A stretch of 64,000 nt of DNA from Psoroptes ovis (lineage: Eukaryota; Arthropoda; Arachnida; Sarcoptiformes; Psoroptidae): contig PQWQ01000012.1 in assembly GCA_002943765.1 (NCBI GenBank), forward strand, positions 496,001 through 560,000, read 5' to 3'. The notes beneath the pieces are model-generated. The model did not search any database. It was given only the letters and a program-made list of their open reading frames with translations, and had not been told where the DNA came from. Of the stretch, positions 12,215 to 24,500 are shown one piece after another; positions within the stretch are counted from its first letter, which is position 1; each line of letters begins with the position of its first letter. The position numbers and the translations under genes were made by a program.

Positions 12215-12370
12215 TTAACCCTTAGCACTCTAGGCATTTACAGCGCAAGCAAGCCAGCAGCTCGACGATTTTTCACACTAATGTAAATTGGTGACTGAGG
12301 AGCGCCTATCGAGTTGCTGCATTACATCTTATGGTGATTGATGCTCACCGCTCGAGTTTTAAGGGGTTAA
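12215..12370 (-). mobile_element. piggyBac-type MITE at the right edge of the inverted duplication
   Basis: TTAA-bounded copy with one extra G in the right terminus (AAGGGG). It occupies the same host TTAA as the copy at 7811 relative to the arms, but because the arms are inverted while both MITEs read the same way along the + strand, it lies in the opposite relative orientation. Confidence 0.85.
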
Positions 12371-12812
12371 TCAAGTTACGAATGAAATGTCCTTCGGAAA
12401 ATTTGTCCATTCGAAAAAATTCAATTCAAATTCACAGAATCATTATTCAGCATTTATAGAATCGTTTTTTTTTCTCTCTCGAAAATTTGAGCCTATTCGT
12501 TGTCCTTATTTTTTTTCTTTGCACTTATGCTGCAATTGTATTGATAATATCTTTCCCCCCCCCCCGCCAGAAAATGCAAATTCTCGTAATTAAAATCTGA
12601 AATATGAGCATTTGCTCCAGTGCATTTCAACAAAAGAAAAAATTCTGTGAATTTCGAATAATAATTTCGATTCAAAAAAAAATAATTTCCCAACTTTTAA
12701 TTCCAAAATTTCGTTTTCCACCACCATATAACCATACCCTGGTTTTAAAAATAGACATTCAAAATTAATGAACATAAAAAGATAATCGTTTACGATTACC
12801 CGATTCAATGTC
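12371..12812. other. Intergenic sequence
   Basis: Contains a C10 tract near 12555 and AT-rich open frames of about 70 codons on both strands with no coding character. Confidence 0.5.
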
Positions 12813-12932
12813 AAAGCCAGCAGCTCGACGATTTTTCACTTTAATGTAAAATGGTGACTGAGAGGCGCCTATCGAGTTGCTGCATTACATCTTATGGTGA
12901 GTGATGCTCACCGCTCGAGTTTTAAGGGTTAA
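12813..12932 (-). mobile_element. 5'-truncated piggyBac-type MITE
   Basis: Begins inside the element at AAGCCAGCAGCTCGACG and runs to an intact right end (CTCGAGTTTTAAGGG, TTAA). About 35 bp of the left end are missing. Confidence 0.8.
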
Positions 12933-13285
12933 TCTCTATTGATTTTTATTTTTTCGATAATTATTTGACCAAATTGTTCTTGAATTTAAAATCCGAATGA
13001 ATTCAATCATTGATGAAATATATTTCAAATAAATGACATAATTCATTTGGAAATGAACCATCATTGGTGAATATCCACACATTAAACGCTTCCATATTAT
13101 TCAATTATTTCAATCATACACTATTTGAAACTCATTGTTTGCATAAATGGAACAAAAAAATAAATAAATAAATAAATAAATAAATGATTCAAGTCAACCA
13201 TAAAATTTAGGTTATATTGAAAAAATTCCACTCAAATATATTTTTGAAATCGTTCGTTAAATTTTCAAATTCACCCATTGTAATA
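12933..13285. other. Intergenic sequence
   Basis: AT-rich with an AAAT microsatellite near 13155-13185. No gene was seen. Confidence 0.5.
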
Positions 13286-13365
13286 TTGGGTTGTCCCATA
13301 AGTTCTTGCCGTTTCTTGAATTGAAAAAAATCTAAAAAACGGCAAGAACTTATGGGACAACCCAA
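13286..13365. mobile_element. Mariner-type hairpin MITE (class A), 80 bp
   Basis: TA-flanked palindrome, ends TTGGGTTGTCCCATAAG, inner GCCG/CGGC pair around an AT-rich centre. Confidence 0.85.
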
Positions 13366-14016
13366 TAGTTGAAAATTTTTTTCCTAACAAAATCTGCCTT
13401 TAAAGCTGCCAATATTTCCTATTAGTACATGTTTAATGCCCGTGAAAAACTCGGGATAAGCCAGATCTAAACTGAAAAAAAACAATGGCAAGAAAATTTG
13501 TTCTTTGCAAAAAAATGGTGATCAATCTGATGTTCAAAATTTAATCAAAAAAAACAGTGTGCACACAGTCCACCATCGATTCGAGTTCAAACGAATGTTT
13601 CGCAAATTTTTGAACCATTTTCCAGAACATTTTCATTGTTCATTGAATAAACCGATGAATCCATGTATTCTATGGTAAAATTGATCGAGGCAATAATGTT
13701 TCAAGAAGCGGAAAAAAATATGTTGATCAGAAAATGTTGTTACAAAAATAAACAAAATTGTTTGTTGCAAATTGAATGGAAAATTGTGTCCAACAACAAC
13801 AAACAATTTCATTCAATCAACCGACCAAAAACAACATATTCGTACCTTCGAAATCAGCCATCTTTATCATCAACAATTTATTCAAGATTCAAAAAAAAAA
13901 AAAAATTATTTAAACATTTTTCACATTTCTCTGGTTTTGCTTTATCTTCAAATTATTTCATTTTAATTTTGAAATTAAAAGTTTTTAATTAAAATTTAGT
14001 TTTCCAAATTATCTTA

Positions 14017-14096
14017 TTAGGCTGCCCCATAAGTTCTTGCCGTTTTTTAAATTTCTTTTCATTGGAAAAACGGCAAGAACTTATGGGACAATCTAA
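14017..14096. mobile_element. Mariner-type hairpin MITE (class A), 80 bp, diverged
   Basis: TA-flanked, left end TTAGGCTGCCCCATAAG and right end mutated to GGGACAATCTAA, so an older copy. Confidence 0.8.
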
Positions 14097-15595
14097 TAAT
14101 TATTCATTCATCTATTCAAATTTCGATATAATACGTAGATGAAATGGTGTATACAAATGTATGTTGATGAGTAAAGTTTTTCAAAAAAATTTATTGAAAA
14201 ACTTTATTGAATTTTTTGCTTTTTTTTTAGTGAATTATTTTCATGTATGATGAGTGTTTAATGACAAGTATTACTTTTCATTTCATAAACTTGACTTAGA
14301 AATTCTTCGGGAAAAATCTAAGCTTATATAGCCCTCGAAAATTTTGACAACACTAACTGTACCAATTAAAAAGTTTGATAGCCATTTGATTCTACATTAG
14401 ATGATATGATTATTATTTAACAATACTACAATCATTGGAACAAACAATGTCAGCACATTTCATGAGATCAATTTCAAAGAAATTTTTTCCGGTTTCACTG
14501 TATCAGGTTTCAAATTTAATTTTCTAACACCAAAGAGAAACACTATTACGAAATACTATCAATCAAAAAAATAATTTAAAAATTCATCTATTTGAAATTT
14601 TCCGTGGAAACTAATCATCAAACATTAATGTTTGAATTCAATAGAGGGCTCATTGTATATTTCATAAATAAAAAAAAATTTGACAAATCAAATTAGATAC
14701 ATGAAATTTGTATTTGTTGATGGCCACAAATATATTCCTTTCCAAATAACGGGGGAAAAAAATCTCGGATAACCTGGAAAACCCTCTGTCACGTGACCAA
14801 ATAATCTTTGTACTGCCGTGACCAAATTTATAAACTACGAATATCAAGCTAACTGGGCGGATATTTTAACTAATGATCTTTATTTCTAATTAAAATAATG
14901 ATAATTAATACAATAAACAACAATACAATACAATAATTAATATTTACAAGCCTTGGGGTCTCTTAAATAATGATTGACATAGAAAACCCATACAAATCAA
15001 TGATAAATGAATAAATAAACAAATAAATCAATCAATAAAATATGTTTCAACTGCGAACAGAGCATCTATTGATTGAACTATTGATATAAAAAAACCCCGC
15101 TTTTTGACCAAAAACATTTATATTGGCGAATGACCATTCAGTTGCATCTGCAACTGAGCTGAAACTGATTTTTCAACTCCAATTACTCAAAGCTCGAAAT
15201 CAAGCCGTCGCTTGACAACCCTCAAAATCATAACCTTTCGGAAAAACTCTTGACAATCATTGAAAGCCTTCAAAATTTTGCCTAAGGTTACAATGATAAA
15301 TACATTCACAAATACTTGTGTAATATTCAATTTTTCAACATTACTCAACATTGAATTATTCATGTATTTGATTCAAATTTTATTCATTTAATTATTCACT
15401 ATAATCAATTCCTTGTTGTTCCTTGTGATTACCATTATTATTATTACAGCATTGATGATGCTGAAGATAATTATTATTGTAGATTACAATTTGAAATAAA
15501 TGCCGCTTCATGGTTAATGGTATTCGACGTTGCTTGGTTTGCGTTGGATTTGTTTGATGATAATCATAATCATAATCATCATTTGATTGATAATA
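14097..15595. other. Gene-poor intergenic sequence
   Basis: Between two MITEs. A near-repeat containing CGTGACCAAAT... occurs twice near 14790-14830. Open frames are short and AT-biased. Confidence 0.45.
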
Positions 15596-15675
15596 TTGGG
15601 TTGTCCCATAAGTTCTTGCCGATTTTCCAATGATTTTCTACGATATAACGAGCAAGAACTTATGGGACAACACAA
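15596..15675. mobile_element. Mariner-type hairpin MITE (class A), 80 bp
   Basis: TA-flanked, ends TTGGGTTGTCCCATAAG; interior of the second type (TTTTCTACGATATAACG), inverted relative to 8628. Confidence 0.85.
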
Positions 15676-16227
15676 TAATATGATGATGAATATGAATTAT
15701 TTGAATTCGAATTGTTCACCAATGATTAACTGATGCTTATCTTTGGACATGAGAGTTGTGAGAATTGGATTGATCTGATTGTTTAATTCATTATGTCTTG
15801 ATTTATCATTGATTTTTTTGATTTTTGTATGATTTTGTTCATCATAATATTCGATTTATGATTTCAATTAATTGGTATCGATTTTTTTATGTGTACCATT
15901 GCCATTGTTCTAATATGAAGAAAAAGAAAGTGACCAAAGATATGCCACCATTTTTATTTCGTTCGTGGACATCAAAATGTGTTGTCTGGTGATGATTGAT
16001 TCAATCGAATTGAAACTTGATCATCCATCTGGCGTCGAGATTTCGAAATTCATAAAATTTGAATAGTTTTGGTTTGATAATTTATTTTTTAATAATAAAA
16101 ACAATAATAAAATTAAAATCAACAATTATTGAACAACATTCGGGACAAGTTTGGTTAAATTATATAAGATCATAGCTTGATTATATTAAAACAATTGAAT
16201 TAAATTAATTAACTGTTTAATGGCTTA
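15676..16227. other. 3' flank of beta-mannosidase
   Basis: AT-rich. A minus-strand AATAAA signal lies at 16081-16086, about 140 bp after the beta-mannosidase stop, and probably ends that transcript. Confidence 0.45.
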
Positions 16228-19200
16228 CTATACATAATTATTCATTGATTTTATTGTTAATGATGATAATAATTTATCTTTGGCCACTGGTTTTGATAAA
16301 TAAATTTTCAATTTTTTATAATTGTCCGTCATTATGAAACCATTATCACTGTACAATGCAAACGGTATCGTATTGTCAATGTGTAGCAATTCTAACCAAA
16401 CAAATATCGATATATTATCAGTGAATAATTCTAAATCATATACATAAACATTTTGACCATTTTTCGATGGGCCATTCACTTTGACAACGAATATTTTTGC
16501 ATCTTTTACAAGGTTCATATGTTTAAAATTGGATAATAATAGGAAATTTTCACGTTGTAATTGTTGCCGGTCGATTGTACCATTAATTTTGACATGAATA
16601 AAACAATCATTTCGGGCGAAACATTGTGATTTACGAAGAAAATCAGCTAAATTTACACGATATGCTGTTGTAACATCGAATGGTCGAGTTTTACAACGAA
16701 CATAATTGATCGATAACGGTTGCATATGTTGATAATTATAAACTTCGATTGTTACCATAAATATGCCATCATTTTTATCATACAGATTACTTTGATGACT
16801 ATGATCATCACGAATTATGACAATATTTAAATTATTATCATTATCTTCGAATACATCAACTAATAAATTATCAAACATTTTTTCAACAAAATAATGTAAC
16901 ATTTTCCATTTGCCATCATATTCAATGGATGACCATGAAAAACCTGGCCATATATTGTTCAGTTGCCAATAGAGTGCACCCATAGTGAAACCTTTACCAG
17001 TTTGATAATCAATTTGTCGATTTCGGCGATAAAATTCTGTTTGAATTTTGATGGCCATCGATTGAAATACTTGTGAAAGATATATGAAATCATCCAGCAA
17101 TTTTAAACTTGATTCATTTGCATATCGAATCGTTGGCATTGGTAATTGTTGTTCCATAAATCCTAGTAAATATTCGATACCATTTAGTTGATGTTCACGA
17201 TGTAATAGACCTTTGGTAAGCGGATATTTTAAATCATCAATGTTTAAATATTGAATCAATAATTCCAACGATGGCAACGATTGAAAACCATATTCGGATA
17301 CAAATTTAGCGCTTGGTGCATGACGCCAATTCCATGCATCACCAAATTGTATATAATGATGATTATCACCATAACGATTGTTTTGTGGATCACGTGAAAT
17401 ATAATTTTCTCGATGACTGACCACACCATTCGATGGACTTGATGGCACAAATGGACGTGTTGAATCTTCAGCCGCGACGATTGGCGCAATTGTTTCGATA
17501 TATAATTTAAGATAATCCTTTTTGAAAGTATCAAGATTTACCGCCAATTCTGGCCACCACATTCCAGCGATAGCCATTTCATTTTCATTATTACCAGCCC
17601 ATAAAGCGATTGATGGATGATACTGTAAACGGCGTATTTGTTGACGAATTTCAATCGATACCGAACGTAAAAATGATTGATCACTTGGATATAATGCACA
17701 TGCAAACATCATATCATGCCATATTAGAATACCAAATTTATCGGCTAATTCATAAAAATAATCAGATTCATAAATACCACCACCCCAAACACGTAACATG
17801 TTCATATTGGCCATTTTAGCTGACCATAGTAAATATTGTACATATTCTGGTTTAACATTTTCATTCAATACATGTGCCGGTATCCAATTCGAACCTTTCG
17901 AGTATATTGGTATACCATTAACTCGAAAATAAAATGAATATGCTTCGACCGAAGCATTAAGGCGATCTTGAACCAATTCTATGGTACGAAAACCAATAGC
18001 AATTTGCTTGTCAACAATTTCATTACGGCCATCATCATGTATTGTAACATTTAATTCATACAAAGTTTGATCACCGACACCGTTCGGAAACCATGGCCGT
18101 ATTTGCATTTCTTTCGGTATCATTATGAATATATTAACACTTGATTCACCGTCGACGTTGAATTTGGTTCGAAATTTTTGCATAATTAACATTTGTTTAG
18201 CCAATGATAATATGATGGTTGCATCGGTGAGCGTCGCTTGGGGACGACTTTCAAGCCAAACGGTTGTATTCAACAACCATTGATCGGATTGTCGTTCATA
18301 AATGGTACCGACACTAATTGATCTTATCAATAATTTATCATATGCTTCAATCGTTATCGGCTGCCATATTCCTTGCGTTGGAAATGCTGGTCCCTGTTGG
18401 AAATTGATCGTTAATTATCATAATTAATTATGCTTAATTGATTATGATGACGCTCACCCAATCCCATGAGAATGACGCTTGCATTTTTCGGATAAAATTC
18501 GGATGACATTCACCATTTTGTGATTCGGGTGGACAAACTACAGGTGCAATTAAATTAATTCTAATTAAATAATTGATCATCAATCAATTGTTTACGAACC
18601 TGGTGGAATAGCATAATCATATTGTAGAAAATAATCTCTTGCATAATTCGGTGCCGATCGAAATGATATGGTCAAAATATTTTGTTGTTCATTCAATATC
18701 GGTTTGATAGGGAAACGATATCGAATGAATTGATTATCAACATAACCTAAATGATAACCATTCAATGTAACATTCGCGATCGTATCTAATCCATGACATG
18801 TTAAATATATTTGTTGATATTTTAAGAGGCTAGCTGGAACTAAATCGAAAGAAATTACAATCAAAATCACTTAAATCAATCGAAATTGAATCATAGAATC
18901 GAATCTTACCATTGAAATGCTTCGAATATGTCCAATTTGCATACGATATCCAACGATATTTGACATCATTATCACCATGATAAATATTATCGATGATGAA
19001 ATTATTTTCCAGATCCGAATAAATAGTTCCAGGTACTTTGGCCGGCAAACTGTTGGCTGTTGTTTGAAAGCCAAAAAATGATTAATCACATGTCAAAATT
19101 AATCAAATCAATAGAACCAAAAACTTACATTGTTTATTCGAATCAAACACGAACCAATCATTACCATCGAGTGAATGGATTTTAAGCGAAGCAATCACAT

Positions 19201-19255
19201 CAATTAATGATAAAACGATGGCAAAAACAGCGATAAAATCACGGAAATTTCGCAT
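16228..19255 (-). CDS. MANBA: Lysosomal beta-mannosidase (GH2), five exons
   Basis: Exo-beta-mannosidase that removes the beta-linked mannose left at the end of N-glycan breakdown in the lysosome. Exons: 19255-19129, 19056-18910, 18839-18600, 18537-18458, 18393-16228; total 919 aa (animal enzymes are about 880). The N-terminus has a hydrophobic signal peptide (IAVFAIVLSLIDVIASL). The jelly-roll domain carries LPAKVPGTIYSDL and YRWISYANWTYSKHF. Exon 4 gives SFSWDWG after joining GPAFPTQGIW. The GH2 barrel has LRVWGGGIYESDYFYELAD, the acid/base Glu in WAGNNENE near residue 468, and the nucleophile Glu in FVSEYGFQS near 565. All introns are short (62-78 bp). The third donor (GTTCGT) is weak, but it is the only one that keeps frame into VCPPESQNGECHPNFIRK. 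The C-terminal beta domains are less conserved. No lesion was seen. Confidence 0.95.
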
Positions 19256-19865
19256 ATTTCATTCATTCATTCATAAAACTTCAATCAAAAATCAAAACAA
19301 AAACAAAAAAATTTTAAGAAATCAAAGTAATACAAAATCAATGTACAAATAATATATTAATGATCATCAATGTACAAAATAAAGATAAGATATAATAATT
19401 TGAAAGATGAGAAGAGAATGAAAAAAGATCATTAATGAACACTTGTAATTAAGCAGCAGCAGCAGCAGCTGCAGCAGCAACCACGACAACAACAAACATG
19501 GATCGATCGACCACAGTTTACATATGATCATAAACTATGAGTTGCTCATTTTTTTCTAAAATTTAAAATTTGAAATTGACTAAGATCGTCGATAAATTGA
19601 AAATTTCAATTTCCCATAGAAAACACATTGATGATGACGAAGAGACAAATTGTTGTTCGTATTTTCATTTTAGGTGATGATGACCTTCTGCTATATTTGG
19701 GTTTATTTAACCTAAATTTTTCAAATGATTATTTATTCGTTCATTCATTCGTTTATTTATTTATGACTTTAACTTTTAAAATAAAAAATGAATCAATATT
19801 TGATCATTTCATTCGTGTTTTATTACAAGTTATTTTTTAATGGCCACATTTGTCATCGGTTGTTG
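19256..19865. other. 5' flank of beta-mannosidase
   Basis: Contains a CAG/CTG-type trinucleotide run near 19454-19480 in an otherwise AT-rich flank. No coding exon is supported. Confidence 0.5.
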
Positions 19866-20021
19866 ATGGTCGTCGATTTCGATTCATTGATATGCCGTTA
19901 CCATGGACAACGGCGACGACCGAGACGACAGCCACGACCAGGTGGCCCAATTTCTTCGGTCGCGACAACGAATCTAGATTCAAATCAAGATGTTCAAATA
20001 ACCGAACGACAATTGAAATAG
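19866..20021 (+). CDS. Candidate small Arg/Pro-rich ORF or terminal exon
   Basis: A GC-rich island with an ATG frame of 51 codons: an N-terminal hydrophobic patch (MVVDFDSLICRY), a basic stretch QRRRPRRQPRPGG, then a Thr/Asn/Gln-rich tail ending ITERQLK. The composition differs sharply from the AT-rich flanks, which favours an exon, but other frames through the same island are also open and no AATAAA follows closely. I do not recognise it. It could be the last exon of a plus-strand gene between beta-mannosidase and HIF-alpha. Confidence 0.25.
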   Translation: MVVDFDSLICRYHGQRRRPRRQPRPGGPISSVATTNLDSNQDVQITERQLK

Positions 20022-21539
20022 ATCGAAACGCATCAATTATGACCCTAAAATCCTCAAAAAAAAAAAAAAAACGCATTCAAAATGATCATCGCTTTGAAAC
20101 TGAAACAATTTTTCAGAAAATTTCCAAGACTTCGGGGTAAAATTAATAATAATCAATAAAATATTCATTTATTTATCATTAAAAATTTATACCTGATCAT
20201 TTAAAGAAGAAAAAACAATTTTTTTTTGTATTTTTCGGTATTATCATTTTGTGATTTTCAGCAAAAAGAAAAAATGAAAATAAAATGAAAATGAAATTGG
20301 CAATCACAAATATGTTTTGTATGGCAACAACAAAATATAATAAAATATCTATTTATGAATTTGTACGAGTCAATTTGGTGTCTATGTCAATGTGTTGGCG
20401 TGTGCGTAATGTTTTTTTGAATGTGTAAAGGATTAAGTTTAATAATTACAGATAATTAATCGATTAATTCAATTTGATTAATTAATTAATGATTTGATTT
20501 GATTTAATTATTAATTAAATTCATCGGAAAAAATATATTCGATTTTGTTTTTTGTTTTTTTTTTTTTTTTTTGAAATTTTCTTTGAACGTAAGAAAATAG
20601 ATATATGTGATTCGATTATATCATCGATTATTTATTTATGTTGAGTAATTATTTGAAGAAAAATAATGGTAATTAATATAATAAACAAACAGACAGAAAA
20701 AAACTAATCAAAAGAGATATTGATAATACACAAGGCCCAAATATATTTATGTTTTCGCGATAGGCGTATAGATGACATGTGTTATTGATGTAGGTGTTTG
20801 GATGTTTGTTGGTTTGATTGAGGTGTATGTCTTGAGTATGATGATTATGTGTTATGGATGCATGTGCCATTGATGTGTGTATCATGGATGTAATGTGGTG
20901 ATTATCGATGTAATAGTTTGGCTATTATAAATCAACTGGTCGAATATATGTTGGTAATTAATCAATTTGATTGAATGAATAATTGATGACATGGGATCGG
21001 TAATTGGTTTTAGATTTGTATCTGCGTAAATTGTTATTCTGGATTTCAAGGCATTTCAATCTTAAATCATTCATCGATTTTGAATTAATCGTTGATGAAA
21101 TAAAGCGACAATTGATTGCAATTGTTGATTTATTTCAGAAATTTTGTTCTGGTAAATTACAATTGATTAATTACAGTTGTACCATTGATTTTTTGATTAA
21201 TTTGTGACAAGGTATAAGTGTGGGCTGAGTGTTTTGTATGTGTTATTGTCTCGTGTGTGTAGGTGTGTGTGTCTATGAATAATTGATTTGATTAAAATAA
21301 TTCTTCTTGAATCGATTCTGAATAATTATGCATTGAGTTTTGTTGAAATGAATTGTTGTTTTGATGATTTTATCTGTGTCGAATGTGTTTTGTTTTAATT
21401 TGAGCATATTTATTTAATTGTGATCATTTATGTAACGATTAAAATGGAACGAACAAAAAGAAAAAAACTATAAAATTAACACATTCGTTACTAAATTGTC
21501 GGCCAAATTTAATGATTTTAGATCGCACACAATATGAGC
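20022..21539. other. HIF-alpha 3' UTR and flank
   Basis: AT-rich sequence with TG/CA-rich stretches (20670-20890, 21190-21290). A 67-codon frame at 21004-21207 lacks an ATG and is treated as non-coding. Much of this is probably the long 3' UTR of the minus-strand HIF-alpha gene. Confidence 0.45.
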
Positions 21540-24500
21540 CTAATTATTATTGGCTGTAACCAAAAAACAATTATTATGATTATTATTAGTTGATATTAAT
21601 GTTGTTGTTGATGGTGATAATTTTATCGATATTGGACTATAAAACAATGATGGTGATGATGATGATGTTGTTGATGATGATAACGATGATAATGTTGATG
21701 AATATGGTGATGATAATGGTGATGATGAATTTGATGATGATAAACCATTACTATTATTGCTATTATGATTATTGTTTGCAATCGTATTGCTATTATTAGA
21801 TGATATCAATTCATAGCCATTATTTAAATCTGAACCATTTACTAATAAATTCAATAATACACTATCGGATGCTGTATTAGAGAAGAATTGAGAATTAATC
21901 AATTTCAAAACATTCGAATCATTGAATTACTTACAAAAATTTTTTAAATTTAACAAATCAGCTGATGATGATGCGGATGATGATGATGTGGTCGATGTTG
22001 CCGTTACGGCCGTCGATGATGAAGATGATGATGATAATGACAATGTAGATCGTGGTTTTTTGAACACATTTTCTTTTATAAATAAATCATTTAATTGATT
22101 ATTATCATTGTTATGATTAGTAGTGATTGATGCTAAATTTATTGATGATGATTTTGGAAATTTAAATTGTTGTTGTTGCTGTTGTTGTTGTTGTTGATTA
22201 ATAAATGCAACTTTCGGTATCAATTCATTATTTTTTGTCAACACAAAATGATGTATAGATGTTTGACCATTCGACACCGATTGCGTCGAATCATTGTTAC
22301 CACCAATTGTATTGATTTGTAACAATTTTTGTGTCGGTATATCAGGCGTAAGAATTAAATTCTTAATCTTTTTCTCTCCAGTTTGTGTCATTGCTGTATA
22401 AACATAAATGTTACTATTTTTACGTTTCATAGTTGTTGATGATGTTGCAGAAGATACTGCTGCTGCTGATGTTGTTGATGTTTTTGTTGTTGTAACTAAT
22501 CCTGTGGAAATCGTAATCGGATTATCTTTTGTTTGTTGCTGTTTCAAATGATGTTCATCGAGTATTTGTTGCTGTTTTTGTTTCATTTGTTGTTGAAATT
22601 GTTGTCGAGGATTATTATTACTATTATTATTGTTGTTGTTGTTATTAAAATTGTTATTAACATTCGATTGAGTTTGATTTAGCAATTGATTGGATGATGC
22701 ATAAATTTTATTCTTTAAATTACAAAGCAATTGATCATTTTGTAACAATGCTTCTAAACATCCACCATTAGATTTTGTCATTGATTTTTTATTATTTTTT
22801 TGTGATTGACGATTATTATTGCTATTATTATTATTATTATTATTATTGAATGAATCGTCATTCATACCATCAAATTTTGAACCATTCAACATTGATTTAT
22901 CATCATTAGTTGATAATGAATCACGATTACTATTTACATTATTTGTACTTGAAATCCAATCAAATAAATCATCTAAATTTGAACATGGAAAATCATTCAA
23001 TAAATAATCATCATCAATCGAAATGAATGGTGCACGCATTTCTAAATCTTTACCATCATTATCATCATCCATATCATTATCTTTATTTACATTATTATGG
23101 CGATGATTATTATTATTATTATTATTATTAATATAATCATTCAACATCATCATTGAATTATTATTATCACATAATTTTCCAATTAAAAATGAATCATTAT
23201 TATTATCTGATTTTGGTGAAAATTGTGATGATATTGTCGATGATGATGATGATGATGATGATGAAGATGATGTTGATAATATTGATGGTGATGATGTTGA
23301 ACAATTCATTAATGAATCATTTGAATTTAGAAATGATAATGTTGTATCATTACATATATCATTATTATTATTATTCGAATGATTATTTATACCATTATTT
23401 TGGTTATTATTCATATTATTTAGATTTGATGAAATAAAATTTTGTCTTAATAATAAATTATTATTATTATTATTACTGCTGAAATCATCATTCAATGAAT
23501 TATTGATCGTTGCCGATGTTGTAAACGATAAAAATGGATCATTCGAATTACAATCCAAACCATTCGATAATGATGAAGATGATGATGATGATTTCAATGA
23601 ATTTTTTAATGACATAATTAAATCATTATGTTGATTTATTGATTGAGAATTATTATTATTGTGGCTGTTGTTATTGCTATTATTGAATAGATGATTATTC
23701 AATAAACGATTATTATTACTGTTGATCAATTGATGATTATTAATGTCAATGAATTCATTGATGAATGGTAATTTTTGTTTCAATGATAATGAATTCAAAT
23801 CAAAATCCATATTACTATTTTGATTGGTAAAATTATCCAGTAATAATTTATCATCAAATTGTTGTGAGTGATTATTATTATTGTTATTGCTATTAATAAT
23901 ATTATTCAATAAAAATTCATCATCGGATAATAATGAATTTGAATTACTATTGCTATTATCACTACAACTATTACTACTGTTATTGATAATGCTATCAGCA
24001 TTTGCCGTAATATTGAATGATGTACTATTCAAAAATATTTCATCAAATATATTCATATCATTAAAATCCATATCCGGATACATCGGAACACAAAGATCAC
24101 CAGCATCCGGTGCTAAATGTGTTAAATCATCAGCATCATTTAATACGGTAATACCATTATTATCTTCAGTGAATATAAGAAAACCACTTTCCATGTCAGC
24201 TGTTTTTGGTGCTAATACTTGTTCAGTGCTTGATATAAATTGATTTGTTGTCGATGAAACAATTTCTTTTTGTTTACAATTATTTCTTTGATTATCAATG
24301 ATTTGTTGTTTTTCTTCTTTGTTATCTTCTTTTTTGATTTTCAATTTAAATTGTAACGTCGATAATGTCGATGATGATGGCGGTGATTGTGGCTGTTGTT
24401 GTATATCATTAATCAATTCTGGTATCGATAATGATGGAATTGAATATTGTGGCTGTTGTTTATGATTATGGTTATTGTTATTGTTGTTATTCAATTTTTG

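Noticed and set aside
13663..13992. 109-codon plus-strand ORF between two MITEs
   Set aside because: ATG start but AT-driven composition, a Lys homopolymer from an A-run, a second overlapping open frame and no similarity I can name.
17256..17819. Alternative frames inside beta-mannosidase exon 5
   Set aside because: The minus-strand main frame is a well-conserved GH2 enzyme; the others are shadows.
21590..24243. Long open frames on the plus strand across HIF-alpha exons 6-7 (poly-Leu, poly-Met and Tyr/His-rich)
   Set aside because: They are mirror frames of the Asn/Ser trinucleotide repeats on the minus strand and have no start or splice context.
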